19,419 nucleotides of DNA from an uncultured Bacilli bacterium (GTDB taxonomy: Bacteria > Bacillota_I > Bacilli_A > RF39 > UBA660): positions 1-19,419 of the forward strand of contig CAKPHY010000022.1 of assembly GCA_934162285.1 (NCBI GenBank), written 5' to 3'. Of this stretch, positions 1 to 6,923 are shown in pieces. The first letter of the stretch is position 1. Every line of letters starts with the position of its first letter. The notes beneath the pieces are model-generated. The model saw only the letters and a list, made by a program, of their open reading frames with translations, did not search any database and was not told where the DNA came from. Made by a program: the position numbers and the translations under genes.

Positions 1-28
1 AGATAAAAAATGATAAAAAAACAAGTAT

Positions 29-289
29 TTATGCCACTTGAGGTGGTATTTTCTTTAAACAACTGTCAAACTCGGGAGCATTTTTACAATCAGCATACGT
101 GCCCACACGAATATCAATTTTTGAAGGTGAAAAAGCTAAACAATGATTTAAATCCATCGCCTCACCAATAATTTTATCCTCATTAATATCAATTAAAACC
201 AATTCATTTACACTTGTTTTCTGATTTAAAAGTGAAAAAGCATAACTCATTCCCACATTTCCACAACCAATTACAACAACTTTATTCAT
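29..289 (-). pseudogene. ldh: L-lactate dehydrogenase, 5' fragment joined to foreign sequence
   Basis: The first ~71 residues are a clear N-terminus of NAD-dependent L-lactate dehydrogenase, the cytoplasmic enzyme that reduces pyruvate to lactate. The Rossmann motif GCGNVG is at residues 8-13, the NAD-ribose Asp at about 34 (VLIDIN) and the segment EAMDLNH at 43-49. After VGTYADCKNA the family normally continues DIVVITAG, but here an unrelated tail of 15 residues (PEFDSCLKKIPPQVA) runs to a stop. The substrate loop, the Arg residues and the catalytic His are therefore absent (86 aa versus about 310-320). The start is well supported: AAGGAGG lies 7 nt before the ATG. The junction near position 76/77 is abrupt, as expected of an insertion or rearrangement rather than gradual decay. 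The rest of ldh may lie beyond the window on the other side of an inserted element; that is inference. Confidence 0.85.
31..49 (-). other. hairpin in the foreign DNA that truncates ldh
   Basis: The arms at 31-37 and 43-49 pair over 7 bp (one G-T) around a 5-nt loop. On the - strand a T-run follows about 10 nt after the stem. It could be a weak terminator of the truncated frame or the subterminal hairpin of an IS200/IS605-like element. The sequence alone does not decide. Confidence 0.4.
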
Positions 290-306
290 ATATAACCTCC
301 TTCATC

Positions 307-315
307 ATTATAGCA
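307..315 (-). promoter_or_regulatory. extended -10 promoter of ldh
   Basis: Reads TGCTATAAT on the - strand, a perfect extended -10, about 18 nt upstream of the ldh start. The -35 region is poor. The SD follows immediately, so the 5' leader is very short. Confidence 0.6.
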
Positions 316-350
316 CATCAAAAGTAAAATAATAAAATTTAATGTTTTTA

Positions 351-379
351 TTGACAATTAATAAACCATATAATATGCT
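351..379 (+). promoter_or_regulatory. promoter of ylmH
   Basis: Consensus TTGACA at 351-356 is followed after 17 nt by TATGCT at 374-379. A perfect TATAAT at 369-374 is only 12 nt from that -35, so it is less likely to be used. The SD AGAGGG is at 385-390, giving a leader of about 10 nt. This promoter is divergent from the ldh promoter. Confidence 0.6.
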
Positions 380-396
380 CTATAAGAGGGATTGGC

Positions 397-1077
397 ATGT
401 ATATAGTACAAAAAGTATTAACAAAACTCAATAATAATGAATGTAGTGGTTTTCTTGATCCTCAAGAATTAAACGATGTAAAAAGGAAACTTGATAAAAA
501 TAGTTATTCTATCTATTATCCATATAAAGATAGTGAAAAAAATATCATTTACAATAAAAGATTACCTAAAGTTTTACTTTATGAAATAAAATCTAAAATA
601 AAATTAAAACATCAAGATATTTTAGGTACCATGTTTTCTTTAAGTATTTCTAAATATTTCTTCGGAGATATCATAATTATCAATGATCGATACTTTATAT
701 ACATCTTAGATAATATGCGAAATTACTTCGAGTCCAATTTAATAATGATTAAAAATAGCCATGTAGAACTAGAAGAAATTGATCTAAACTATTTAGAAAA
801 TTATGAAAGAGAATATCAAAAAATTGAAATAATTGTTTCTAGCAATCGCATAGACACTATTATATCAAACATATGTCATATTGGAAGAAATAATATCAAT
901 GAAATGATTAAAAATAAAGAAATAATGCTAAATTACGATTATTTAAAAAATAATTCTTACAAATTAAAAAATGATGATATTTTTAGTGTTAAAAAAATAG
1001 GAAAATTTAAATATAATGGCATTATAAAAAATACTAAAAGTAATAACTTAATTATAGAAATATTAAAATATATTTAA
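397..1077 (+). CDS. ylmH: YlmH-family S4-domain RNA-binding protein
   Basis: 226 aa, slightly shorter than the ~257 aa of Bacillus YlmH. The N-terminal half carries the family pattern FLDPQELN (about 19-26) and the central segment DILGTMFSLSISKYFFGDI (about 74-92). The C-terminal S4 fold begins near residue 148 (SSNRIDTIISNICHIGRN) with the IxxGxxxxN-like turn and ends in KYNGIIKNTKSNNLIIEI. Family members bind tRNA/ribosomes; Bacillus YlmH has been linked to ribosome-associated quality control and lies near division genes. Here it stands alone with its own promoter and terminator and is not in a division cluster. Start: AGAGGG lies 6 nt before the ATG. It is AT-rich with many Asn and Lys residues, like its neighbours. 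Sure of the family; the exact role is inferred from homologues. Confidence 0.88.
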   Translation: MYIVQKVLTKLNNNECSGFLDPQELNDVKRKLDKNSYSIYYPYKDSEKNIIYNKRLPKVLLYEIKSKIKLKHQDILGTMFSLSISKYFFGDIIIINDRYFIYILDNMRNYFESNLIMIKNSHVELEEIDLNYLENYEREYQKIEIIVSSNRIDTIISNICHIGRNNINEMIKNKEIMLNYDYLKNNSYKLKNDDIFSVKKIGKFKYNGIIKNTKSNNLIIEILKYI

Positions 1078-1093
1078 TTTAAAGAAATTAAAT

Positions 1094-1120
1094 AAAGCTA
1101 GGAAAAATCCTAGTTTTTTT
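1094..1120 (+). terminator. intrinsic terminator of ylmH
   Basis: The 6-bp stem CTAGGA/TCCTAG (1098-1103 and 1108-1113) has a 4-nt A loop and is followed by seven T residues. It lies 16 nt after the ylmH stop. Confidence 0.9.
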
Positions 1121-1170
1121 GTGTTGGCTACGAACTAATTTCAACGGTGTTTAATGAGTATCTTAACATA

Positions 1171-1205
1171 ATAAAAACCCCATAAACACTGAGTTTATAG
1201 GGTTT
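1171..1205 (-). terminator. intrinsic terminator of the rplM-rpsI operon
   Basis: A 13-bp stem with one G-T pair (1175-1187 with 1193-1205) and a 5-nt loop is followed on the - strand by TTTTTAT. It lies just after the rpsI stop and converges with the ylmH terminator. Confidence 0.9.
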
Positions 1206-1220
1206 ATAATGATAATTATA

Positions 1221-1637
1221 TTATCTCTTACTGAATTGTGGAGCACGACGAGCTGCTTTCAAACCTGGTTTCTTTCTTTCTTTTGCACGAGAATCACGAG
1301 TAACCATGCCGTTTGCTTTTAATACTTTACGATAGCTATCTTCTTTATTTTCATTAACTTTATCATATTCTAATAAAGCTCTAGTAATACCTAAACGAAT
1401 AGCTCCTGTTTGACCAGTAAAGCCACCACCGTTTACTTTTACTTCAACATCAAATGTTTCTTCATTATTTGTCATAACTAATGGTTGTTTTAAATCCATA
1501 ACATTAGTTTCATATGGGAAGAAATCACGAACATCACGTCCATTAACAGTGATTTTTCCACTACCTGGAACTAATTTTACTTGAGCAACTGAAGATTTTC
1601 TTCTACCTGTTCCTAAAAACATTCTTTTTTCTGCCAT
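1221..1637 (-). CDS. rpsI: 30S ribosomal protein S9
   Basis: 138 aa, normal to slightly long for bacterial S9 (about 130). It begins with the conserved FLGTGRRKSSVAQVKLVPG (about 7-25), has the GGGFTGQTGAIRLGI core (about 70-84) and ends with the basic tail KKPGLKAARRAPQFSKR, which reaches into the ribosomal P site. The start is fixed by AGGAGGG 7 nt before the ATG. It follows rplM by 12 nt, the order found in nearly all bacteria, and the pair ends in a strong terminator. Base composition is less AT-rich than in the accessory genes nearby, as expected for a highly expressed gene. Confidence 0.98.
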   Translation of the reverse strand: MAEKRMFLGTGRRKSSVAQVKLVPGSGKITVNGRDVRDFFPYETNVMDLKQPLVMTNNEETFDVEVKVNGGGFTGQTGAIRLGITRALLEYDKVNENKEDSYRKVLKANGMVTRDSRAKERKKPGLKAARRAPQFSKR

Positions 1638-1649
1638 TTTAAAACCCTC

Positions 1650-2084
1650 CTAGTTCATTTTTAACTCAACTGGTTGTTGAGCTGTATGTGGGTGAGATTC
1701 ACCAGCATATACAAATAACTTTCTATACATTTGTCTTCCTAAACGTCCCTTTGGAAGCATTCCTTTGATAGCTAATTCCATCATTTCTTCTGGATATTTT
1801 TCTTTCATTTCTTTTGCAGTTCTAACACGCATACCACCAGCATAACGACTATGATTATAATATTTCTTGTCTTCTAACTTGTTACCAGTTAAATTAACTT
1901 TAGCAGCATTTAAAACAATAACATAATCACCACAATCAATATTTGGTGTATAAGTTGGTTTGTGCTTTCCTCTTAAAATTGTTGCAACTTTAGCAGCTAC
2001 ACGTCCTAGGTTTTGTCCTTCTGCATCAATAACATACCATTTACGTTCAACTGTTTCTTTTGCTTGAATATATGAATTTTTCAT
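1650..2084 (-). CDS. rplM: 50S ribosomal protein L13
   Basis: 144 aa, standard length for bacterial L13. Diagnostic stretches are WYVIDAEGQNLGRVAAKVA (about 16-34), LRGKHKPTYTP (about 37-47), GDYVIVLNA (about 52-60) and MLPKGRLGRQMYRKLFVYAG (about 109-128). L13 is an early assembly protein of the large subunit. The gene has its own consensus promoter (2166-2194) and a structured leader (2111-2143), so it is probably feedback regulated by L13 or by the ribosomal state, as proposed for L13 leaders of other Bacilli. It is cotranscribed with rpsI. Confidence 0.98.
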   Translation of the reverse strand: MKNSYIQAKETVERKWYVIDAEGQNLGRVAAKVATILRGKHKPTYTPNIDCGDYVIVLNAAKVNLTGNKLEDKKYYNHSRYAGGMRVRTAKEMKEKYPEEMMELAIKGMLPKGRLGRQMYRKLFVYAGESHPHTAQQPVELKMN

Positions 2085-2110
2085 TCTCTTTTACTCCCTT
2101 TCTTTTTTTT

Positions 2111-2143
2111 AAATGAGTCGTCCCAAAACTCATTTGTATGGGA
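2111..2143 (-). promoter_or_regulatory. rplM leader: predicted H-type pseudoknot (L13-leader-like)
   Basis: On the - strand, TCCCA (2143-2139) can pair with TGGGA (2125-2121). The loop of that stem holds AAATGAGT (2135-2128), which pairs perfectly with ACTCATTT (2118-2111) further downstream. The interleaved order S1-S2-S1'-S2' is an H-type pseudoknot. It sits between the mapped promoter and the rplM SD. It resembles the L13 leader RNA class described in Bacilli. The pairings are visible; the family assignment and autoregulation are inferred. Confidence 0.65.
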
Positions 2144-2165
2144 TTTATAAAATGTACCAGTGTTA

Positions 2166-2194
2166 ATAATACTAAATAAAAGCAAATTTGTCAA
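2166..2194 (-). promoter_or_regulatory. promoter of rplM-rpsI
   Basis: TTGACA at 2194-2189 and TATTAT at 2171-2166 are separated by exactly 17 nt on the - strand. The predicted start near 2159 gives a leader of about 75 nt that contains the pseudoknot. It lies just after the truA stop, where no terminator is visible, so read-through from the ecf-truA operon is also possible. Confidence 0.85.
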
Positions 2195-2212
2195 TCTTTT
2201 TTACCACTTTTA

Positions 2213-2944
2213 TTAATATTTAACATCTTTCAAATATAAACCACAAGCAGGTGCTGTTTTAGCAGCAAAAACACGATCCCTTTTAGCAAGAATAATTGGT
2301 ACATCAGAAACAAGTTTCTTACCACTACCACAAGCTACAAGTAATCCCACAATATTACGAACCATATATCGCATAAAGCCACTTCCTGTAATTTCAATAT
2401 AAATTTTATTATCTAACTCTTTAATATCAATATTATATATAGTTCGCACACTATCTTCTTTTACACTATCTTTCTTAACAAAAGAAGCAAAATCATGTTC
2501 ACCAAGTAAATATTTAGAAGCAGCAAGCATTTTATCAAGATCTAATTTTTTACAATATTGATAAACATATTTACTTTCAATCGGATCAAATTCACCAACA
2601 TTTATTTTATATAAATATGTTTTAGATTTAACATCATATCTAGCACTAAAATTATCTGAAACAACTGATATATCTTTAATATAAATATCACCTTTTAATA
2701 ACTTATTTAAAGATCTTTTTATTCGTTCACATTTAATATCTTTATCCAAATCAAAATGACCTTTTTGATTTAAAGCATGTACTAAAGCATCAGTCCTTCC
2801 ACTTGATATCAAATGAACAAACTTATTACCATTAATCATTGTAAGTAAAGTTTCGAGTTCCTCTTGAACAGTTTTCAAACCCTTCTGTCTTTGATAACCA
2901 TGAAAATTAGATCCATCATAAGTAAATGTCATTAAATAACGCAT
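2213..2944 (-). CDS. truA: tRNA pseudouridine(38-40) synthase TruA
   Basis: 243 aa, normal family length. TruA isomerises uridines 38-40 in the tRNA anticodon stem. The catalytic Asp is D52 in SSGRTDALVHA (family GRTDAGVHA, so the usual Gly is Leu here). Other marks are TYDGSNFHGYQRQ near the N-terminus, FVKKDS and the RYMVRNIVG segment in the C-terminal half, and the terminal PACGLYL. A GTG at 2953 overlaps the upstream stop, but AGAGGTGAG fits the ATG at 2944 far better, so I use that. The gene is last in the ecfA1-ecfA2-ecfT-truA operon, its usual place in Bacilli. Nothing suggests loss of function. Confidence 0.95.
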   Translation of the reverse strand: MRYLMTFTYDGSNFHGYQRQKGLKTVQEELETLLTMINGNKFVHLISSGRTDALVHALNQKGHFDLDKDIKCERIKRSLNKLLKGDIYIKDISVVSDNFSARYDVKSKTYLYKINVGEFDPIESKYVYQYCKKLDLDKMLAASKYLLGEHDFASFVKKDSVKEDSVRTIYNIDIKELDNKIYIEITGSGFMRYMVRNIVGLLVACGSGKKLVSDVPIILAKRDRVFAAKTAPACGLYLKDVKY

Positions 2945-2949
2945 ATATC

Positions 2950-3624
2950 TCACCTCTTAACTATAATTGCTAAAAATATAAATATTTGCATACACATAAA
3001 TAAATAATCATATTCACCCAATCGTAAAAACAATTTAGAATTATAGCTATTATAATATCCTCTAAGTTCAAGTTCACTCGCAAATTCAAAATTTTTTTCG
3101 GAAGCTCTCTTAGAAGCTAATAAATAACTTTTTTGTAAATCTCTATTTTTTTTATAAAATTTAAAAAAATATTGAAAAAAATTTAAACAATAATTTTTTT
3201 TAATTTTTAATTTATTAACAATCATACGATTATTTAATCCCAATAAATTTAAAGGTTTTAAAAGTTTTTCTAAAACATAATCAATTTCATTAGAACTAGT
3301 AGTTAATTTATAAATAATAATTATACTAAAAAACATCAAAGTTTTAACAAAAAAAACAAAAAAACTAAAAAAACTATTAAAAAATATTAACTTTATTAAT
3401 AATAAAAACAATATAAAATACTTAAAAAACCATAAACATTTTAAAAAACGCTTACTTGAAATATTACTAGCAATAAAAATTATAAGTAAAAAGAAAACTA
3501 AAATTAAAATAGATGTTTCTTTACTAATAAAAATACAAACAATATAAATTAAAAACATCAATGTTTTTATAAAACAATTTATATTACTAAGAGAACTATT
3601 TTTACTATAATTAAACATTATCAT
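2950..3624 (-). CDS. ecfT: EcfT-like transmembrane protein, eroded coupling helices
   Basis: Occupies the ecfT slot between the ATPase genes and truA. EcfT is the membrane scaffold that couples the two ECF ATPases to vitamin or metal S-components. About 224 aa versus about 265 in the family. It is very hydrophobic and Phe-rich, with about four segments in the first 110 residues, an amphipathic basic middle and one C-terminal segment before VKR. Of the two coupling-helix ARG motifs only a variant of the second is visible (SELELRGYYNS, about 184-194); the first is not recognisable. Start: AAAGGA fits the ATG at 3624. The ATG at 3630 abuts the SD and the ATG at 3618 is a weaker option. It overlaps the upstream gene by 14 nt. 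Assignment rests on position, topology and the LRG motif. Confidence 0.7.
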   Translation of the reverse strand: MIMFNYSKNSSLSNINCFIKTLMFLIYIVCIFISKETSILILVFFLLIIFIASNISSKRFLKCLWFFKYFILFLLLIKLIFFNSFFSFFVFFVKTLMFFSIIIIYKLTTSSNEIDYVLEKLLKPLNLLGLNNRMIVNKLKIKKNYCLNFFQYFFKFYKKNRDLQKSYLLASKRASEKNFEFASELELRGYYNSYNSKLFLRLGEYDYLFMCMQIFIFLAIIVKR

Positions 3625-4339
3625 ACACATCCTTTATTATGTCCGTAATCCGATCACGATACAAAAGATCAACATCTTTTTTTTCTTTAACATAATTTTT
3701 AAATTCAACATAATGTGGAATATCAATATTATAATTTTTTAAAAGATCAGTATTAGCAAAAATATCAAATTTATTACCAGCTACAATAATTGTATCATCA
3801 AGTATTAAACTAACATCACTAATTTCAAACAATAGATCAACATCAGGATCAGCTATAATAACTAATTTTTTAAAATCAAATTGCAATCTTTTAAGTAAAT
3901 CTCTAAGTAATTTTTTATTACTATCACTCAATTTACTAAAAATATTATTAACAAGTATAATATCTGGATCATTAACTAACATAGTAGCCATAATAACTCT
4001 TGGTAATAATAAATCATCAAGATCAAAAGGATTTTTATCTAAAATACTTTCATCAAGCATAACACTATCTAAAATACTATTATCAATTGCTTTATTGCCA
4101 AATATTTCTTCTTTAACAGTTAAATTACTAATTTGATCTCTAAAATTATAATTTAAAGTAAAAATATTAGCACAATTTTTAATAATTCCTTTATCAATTT
4201 TAATTGAACCATTTATAATTTCAAACAATAAATCAGTTTTAAAAAATGATGATGCATAAATACCATAAATCTTCGTATTAACAAAAGTATAATTTAAATC
4301 CTTAAAAATATTTTTATAACAAACATTTTTTAGTTCCAT
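3611..4339 (-). CDS. ecfA2: degenerate ECF-type ABC ATPase (EcfA2 position)
   Basis: 242 aa, a little shorter than EcfA (about 280). The overall ABC layout is recognisable, but every ATPase motif is altered. The Walker A region reads GIYASSFFKTDLL (26-38): Lys34 and Thr35 remain but the P-loop glycines are gone. The signature region is LDDLLLPR (about 107-114) instead of LSGGQ-R. Walker B is IILVNN, with Asn131 and Asn132 where Asp and the catalytic Glu belong. The switch His is Asp164 in IIADPD. The frame is intact and expressed within the operon, so it is not a conventional pseudogene. It is unlikely to hydrolyse ATP (inference). It overlaps the upstream ORF by 10 nt without a good SD, so translation is probably coupled. 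Confidence 0.72.
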   Translation of the reverse strand: MELKNVCYKNIFKDLNYTFVNTKIYGIYASSFFKTDLLFEIINGSIKIDKGIIKNCANIFTLNYNFRDQISNLTVKEEIFGNKAIDNSILDSVMLDESILDKNPFDLDDLLLPRVIMATMLVNDPDIILVNNIFSKLSDSNKKLLRDLLKRLQFDFKKLVIIADPDVDLLFEISDVSLILDDTIIVAGNKFDIFANTDLLKNYNIDIPHYVEFKNYVKEKKDVDLLYRDRITDIIKDVYDNV

Positions 4340-5097
4340 AAATCATCAACCAGATCTTCCATCTTTAAGTAATTTTTATCAATTAATTCATATAACTGCA
4401 AATACTTGGAAAGTGAAACATTAAATGGCAAGCGATAATCATCAAGCTTAAGAGAATATGCATTTTTTAAAGTATCACATAATATTAATTTTTTATTTAT
4501 AATAATTAAATTATCAAAAAACAAAGAATATTCTAAATTATTAGTAATATTTAAAATAGTTAACTTAGATGTCTTTTGATACTTTTTTAAAAAATAAACA
4601 ATTTGTTTAAATTTATCAATTCCCAATAAATCAAAAGTTTTATCTATAATCAATAACTTAGGTTTATTTACTAAATTAAGAGCTAAACAAATAACACATT
4701 TTTCAAAATAAGAACACTTTTTAAAATCAACATTTTTATCAATATCAAATAAATCTAAAATCTCTGTTACTCGTTCTTTTTTATAATCCCAATCATAATT
4801 AGTAAGACGTTCATACATTTCAGCAATAACATCATCTGTTAATAAATTAAGATCAATATCTTCATGAATCCACGAAATTCGCTTTTGAATTTCTTTTTTA
4901 TTTTTTTCATTTAAATCAAGAAAATTAAAACAAACACTATCTGTACTCTTTAAACCGATTATTAATTCAATTAATTTTTTAGAATCATTACATACCATTG
5001 TATAATTTTCATCATAATTTAAAATAAAAGACAAGTCATCAAAAATAAGAGAATTCTCTGTTAAAGAAAGACCTTTTATTTTTAATAACTCGTCCAT
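4330..5097 (-). CDS. ecfA1: degenerate ECF-type ABC ATPase (EcfA1 position)
   Basis: 255 aa, first gene of the ecf-truA operon. It aligns with the ABC fold of EcfA1, but the motifs are lost. The Walker A region is MVCNDSKKLIELIIGL (34-49), keeping a Lys at 40 but no Gly-rich loop. The Q-loop position reads ISWIHED (74-80). The signature is replaced by CSYFEKCVI (128-136). Walker B KLLIIDKT keeps Asp152 but has Lys153 in place of the catalytic Glu. The switch His is Asn186 in ITNNLE. Loss of all catalytic groups in both ATPases of the same operon is unusual, since ABC pairs usually keep one working site. Start: AGGGTGG suits the ATG at 5097 better than the GTG at 5106, which lies inside the SD. 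Function unknown; it may be a structural pseudo-ATPase. Confidence 0.72.
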   Translation of the reverse strand: MDELLKIKGLSLTENSLIFDDLSFILNYDENYTMVCNDSKKLIELIIGLKSTDSVCFNFLDLNEKNKKEIQKRISWIHEDIDLNLLTDDVIAEMYERLTNYDWDYKKERVTEILDLFDIDKNVDFKKCSYFEKCVICLALNLVNKPKLLIIDKTFDLLGIDKFKQIVYFLKKYQKTSKLTILNITNNLEYSLFFDNLIIINKKLILCDTLKNAYSLKLDDYRLPFNVSLSKYLQLYELIDKNYLKMEDLVDDLWN

Positions 5098-5115
5098 GTT
5101 ACCCACCCTAATTAA

Positions 5116-5144
5116 ATTATAATATATTATCCTTTATTTATCAA
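5116..5144 (-). promoter_or_regulatory. promoter of the ecf-truA operon
   Basis: TTGATA (5144-5139) and TATAAT (5121-5116) are separated by 17 nt on the - strand. The -35 touches the end of the preceding terminator. The predicted leader is only about 12 nt. Confidence 0.8.
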
Positions 5145-5171
5145 CGAAAAAAATAGCAAAAAGCTATTTTT
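5144..5171 (-). terminator. intrinsic terminator of the secreted unknown gene
   Basis: A 9-bp stem (5149-5157 with 5163-5171) with a 5-nt loop is followed by T residues. The TAG stop of the gene lies inside the stem. Confidence 0.8.
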
Positions 5172-6402
5172 GATAATAAATTTGATATTCTAAACTTTGA
5201 TTAAAATAAAGTTCCTTATTTTCTACTAAAGTTCTAATATCAGTTTTATCACTATAATATTTAATATAATAATCATCTAAATAAAATATATAGTCATTTA
5301 AAGTTATCACTTTATCAATATATTTAGTTGAAAAAAGATATTTTTTTTGTTCAATATTTTGATTATTAGCTCGGTAAATATCATAAATATCACCAGCTTT
5401 TTTATAAAAATAGCTATAACCTGTTTTACTACCTATAGTTTTAGAAAATAAAACATATTCTTCTAAATTAACTTTTTCAGTAAAATATATATTATTTAAA
5501 GAACATTCGTAAGCTGTTTTATAACTCCATTCTCCATCTAAATACACTTTTACTCCGATTTCACTATTTCCAACTTCTAAAACAGTTTTAGTCAAAACAT
5601 TTACTTCATATTGTTTTTTATTAGAACGATCAAATATATAAATACTATTATCTTTTTTTCCTTGAATATAAGAATTTTTTTCAATTGCTTTAGCTAAAGT
5701 TATTTTTTCTTCATTACCATTTAATATATTAAATATATAAATATAATTATAACCATACTTTTCATCATAATTAACTGTAACATAATATTTATCAATATAA
5801 GCACTCAAATAATTATCATAAGCATCAAAATCAAAAATATTTTTAGCTTTTAATGTTTTATTAGTTCCATTAGCATAATAATAACCTTTATAAGTAACAA
5901 AACTTAAATAATAATTTTCAGGCATATTATTTTTAAATAAAGTAATATTGCTTAAAGTATCTTTATCACTCAAATCTTCTTTATTATTTAATTCAAGATT
6001 ACTATAAAATTCATCAATTGTACTATTATTACCTAAAATTGTTTTATAATTATAAACAACATTATCTTTTAAACAAAGTAAATCAGTTAAAATACGAGAA
6101 TCTTTAAATATTGGTAAAATACATTGTACATTAGAATCACTTATACTCTTAATTTCTGTTATTATTTTTTCTTCATTTTCAAAATTATCAAAAATTTGCA
6201 AATCAATTCTAAAATCATCTTTACTGATTTCAAAATAATAATTCGATAACTCATCTTTTTGATTATTAGTAAAACTTTCTTTTATATCATAATTATCAAC
6301 AAGATATTTTACATTATGACCAGGACCAAAAAAATAAAATAAAGCTTCAAGACCAAAATAAATTAAGAATAAAACAATAAGTGTCATAAAAAGTTTCCTC
6401 AT
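5164..6402 (-). CDS. membrane-anchored extracytoplasmic protein of unknown function
   Basis: 412 aa. I do not recognise a family. The N-terminus MRKLFMTLIVLFLIYFGLEA is one transmembrane or uncleaved signal segment (about 3-20) after a short basic stretch. The rest is hydrophilic, rich in Tyr, Asn, Asp and Lys, and predicted outside the cell. From about residue 160 on there are repeated short patterns of the type YYxxY...KxxI/F...D (for example DNYLSAYIDKYYVTVNYDEKYGYNYIYIF and later NSIYIFDRSNKKQYEV), which look like beta-blades of a propeller-like domain. That fold is only a guess. The start at ATG 6402 has GGTGA 6 nt upstream; the TTG at 6414 lies in the promoter. Single-gene unit with its own promoter and terminator, next to the ecf operon. 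No lipobox Cys is present near the segment. Confidence 0.75.
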   Translation of the reverse strand: MRKLFMTLIVLFLIYFGLEALFYFFGPGHNVKYLVDNYDIKESFTNNQKDELSNYYFEISKDDFRIDLQIFDNFENEEKIITEIKSISDSNVQCILPIFKDSRILTDLLCLKDNVVYNYKTILGNNSTIDEFYSNLELNNKEDLSDKDTLSNITLFKNNMPENYYLSFVTYKGYYYANGTNKTLKAKNIFDFDAYDNYLSAYIDKYYVTVNYDEKYGYNYIYIFNILNGNEEKITLAKAIEKNSYIQGKKDNSIYIFDRSNKKQYEVNVLTKTVLEVGNSEIGVKVYLDGEWSYKTAYECSLNNIYFTEKVNLEEYVLFSKTIGSKTGYSYFYKKAGDIYDIYRANNQNIEQKKYLFSTKYIDKVITLNDYIFYLDDYYIKYYSDKTDIRTLVENKELYFNQSLEYQIYYQK

Positions 6403-6418
6403 AATTATCACCAATTAT

Positions 6419-6447
6419 AGTATATAAAATTTAGTTTTTCTTTTCAA
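6419..6447 (-). promoter_or_regulatory. promoter of the secreted unknown gene
   Basis: TTGAAA (6447-6442) and TATACT (6424-6419) are separated by 17 nt; a TATAAT overlaps just downstream (6419-6414). The predicted start is only a few bases before the SD. Confidence 0.65.
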
Positions 6448-6457
6448 GAAATTCTAA

Positions 6458-6489
6458 AATAAAAAAGAAACTATTTTTGAAGTTTCTTT
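6458..6489 (-). terminator. intrinsic terminator of the thioredoxin-PH operon
   Basis: A 9-bp stem (6464-6472 with 6481-6489) with an 8-nt loop is followed on the - strand by TTTATTTT. The TAG stop of the PH-like gene is at the stem-loop boundary. Confidence 0.85.
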
Positions 6490-6923
6490 AATCTTTCAAT
6501 ACGATCAGCTGAACCATATTTTAAAACATATTCTGAGAAATTAGTTTCTACTTCTACTAAAGATTTTTTTTGAAGATCGGAAATAGTGATAAATTCTTTA
6601 ACTGTATCAATATAAACTTTACCCCAAATAATTAAATTTGATACTTTAAAATCATTAAACATTTCTGGTGTTACTGAAGTTAAAAAATAACCAAAAAATA
6701 ATCTTTTTCTACCAATTAAAATTCTTTTATTAGTCAACAATATTACATTAGTATTAAAAATACTAAATGCTGAATCACATTTTTGACCAGTAAAAGCATA
6801 AAATATTTCTTCACCGGGATTTAAATGTTTTTCTAAAACCTTACAATGACTTCGCAAACGAAATGCTAAAGTCCATGGATAACGATTAATAAATCTTTTA
6901 ACTAAAGGATATACTCTTTCCAT
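6471..6923 (-). CDS. PH-like domain protein
   Basis: 150 aa, cytoplasmic by lack of a signal or transmembrane segment. The middle of the protein has the pattern of bacterial pleckstrin-homology-like domains: a first strand with GEEIFYAFTG (about 37-46), then VILLTNKRILIGRKRLFFGYF (about 60-80), where the LTNKRI turn is typical, and later strands VSNLIIWGKVYIDTV. The C-terminal helix (YGSADRIERLKKLQK) is charged. Such domains often sit at the membrane and bind lipids or proteins, but no specific partner can be named. The start overlaps the stop of the thioredoxin-like gene by one base (TAATG), with GAGGTGA 5 nt upstream. The two genes therefore form an operon and are probably translationally coupled. 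Family call by pattern only. Confidence 0.65.
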   Translation of the reverse strand: MERVYPLVKRFINRYPWTLAFRLRSHCKVLEKHLNPGEEIFYAFTGQKCDSAFSIFNTNVILLTNKRILIGRKRLFFGYFLTSVTPEMFNDFKVSNLIIWGKVYIDTVKEFITISDLQKKSLVEVETNFSEYVLKYGSADRIERLKKLQK

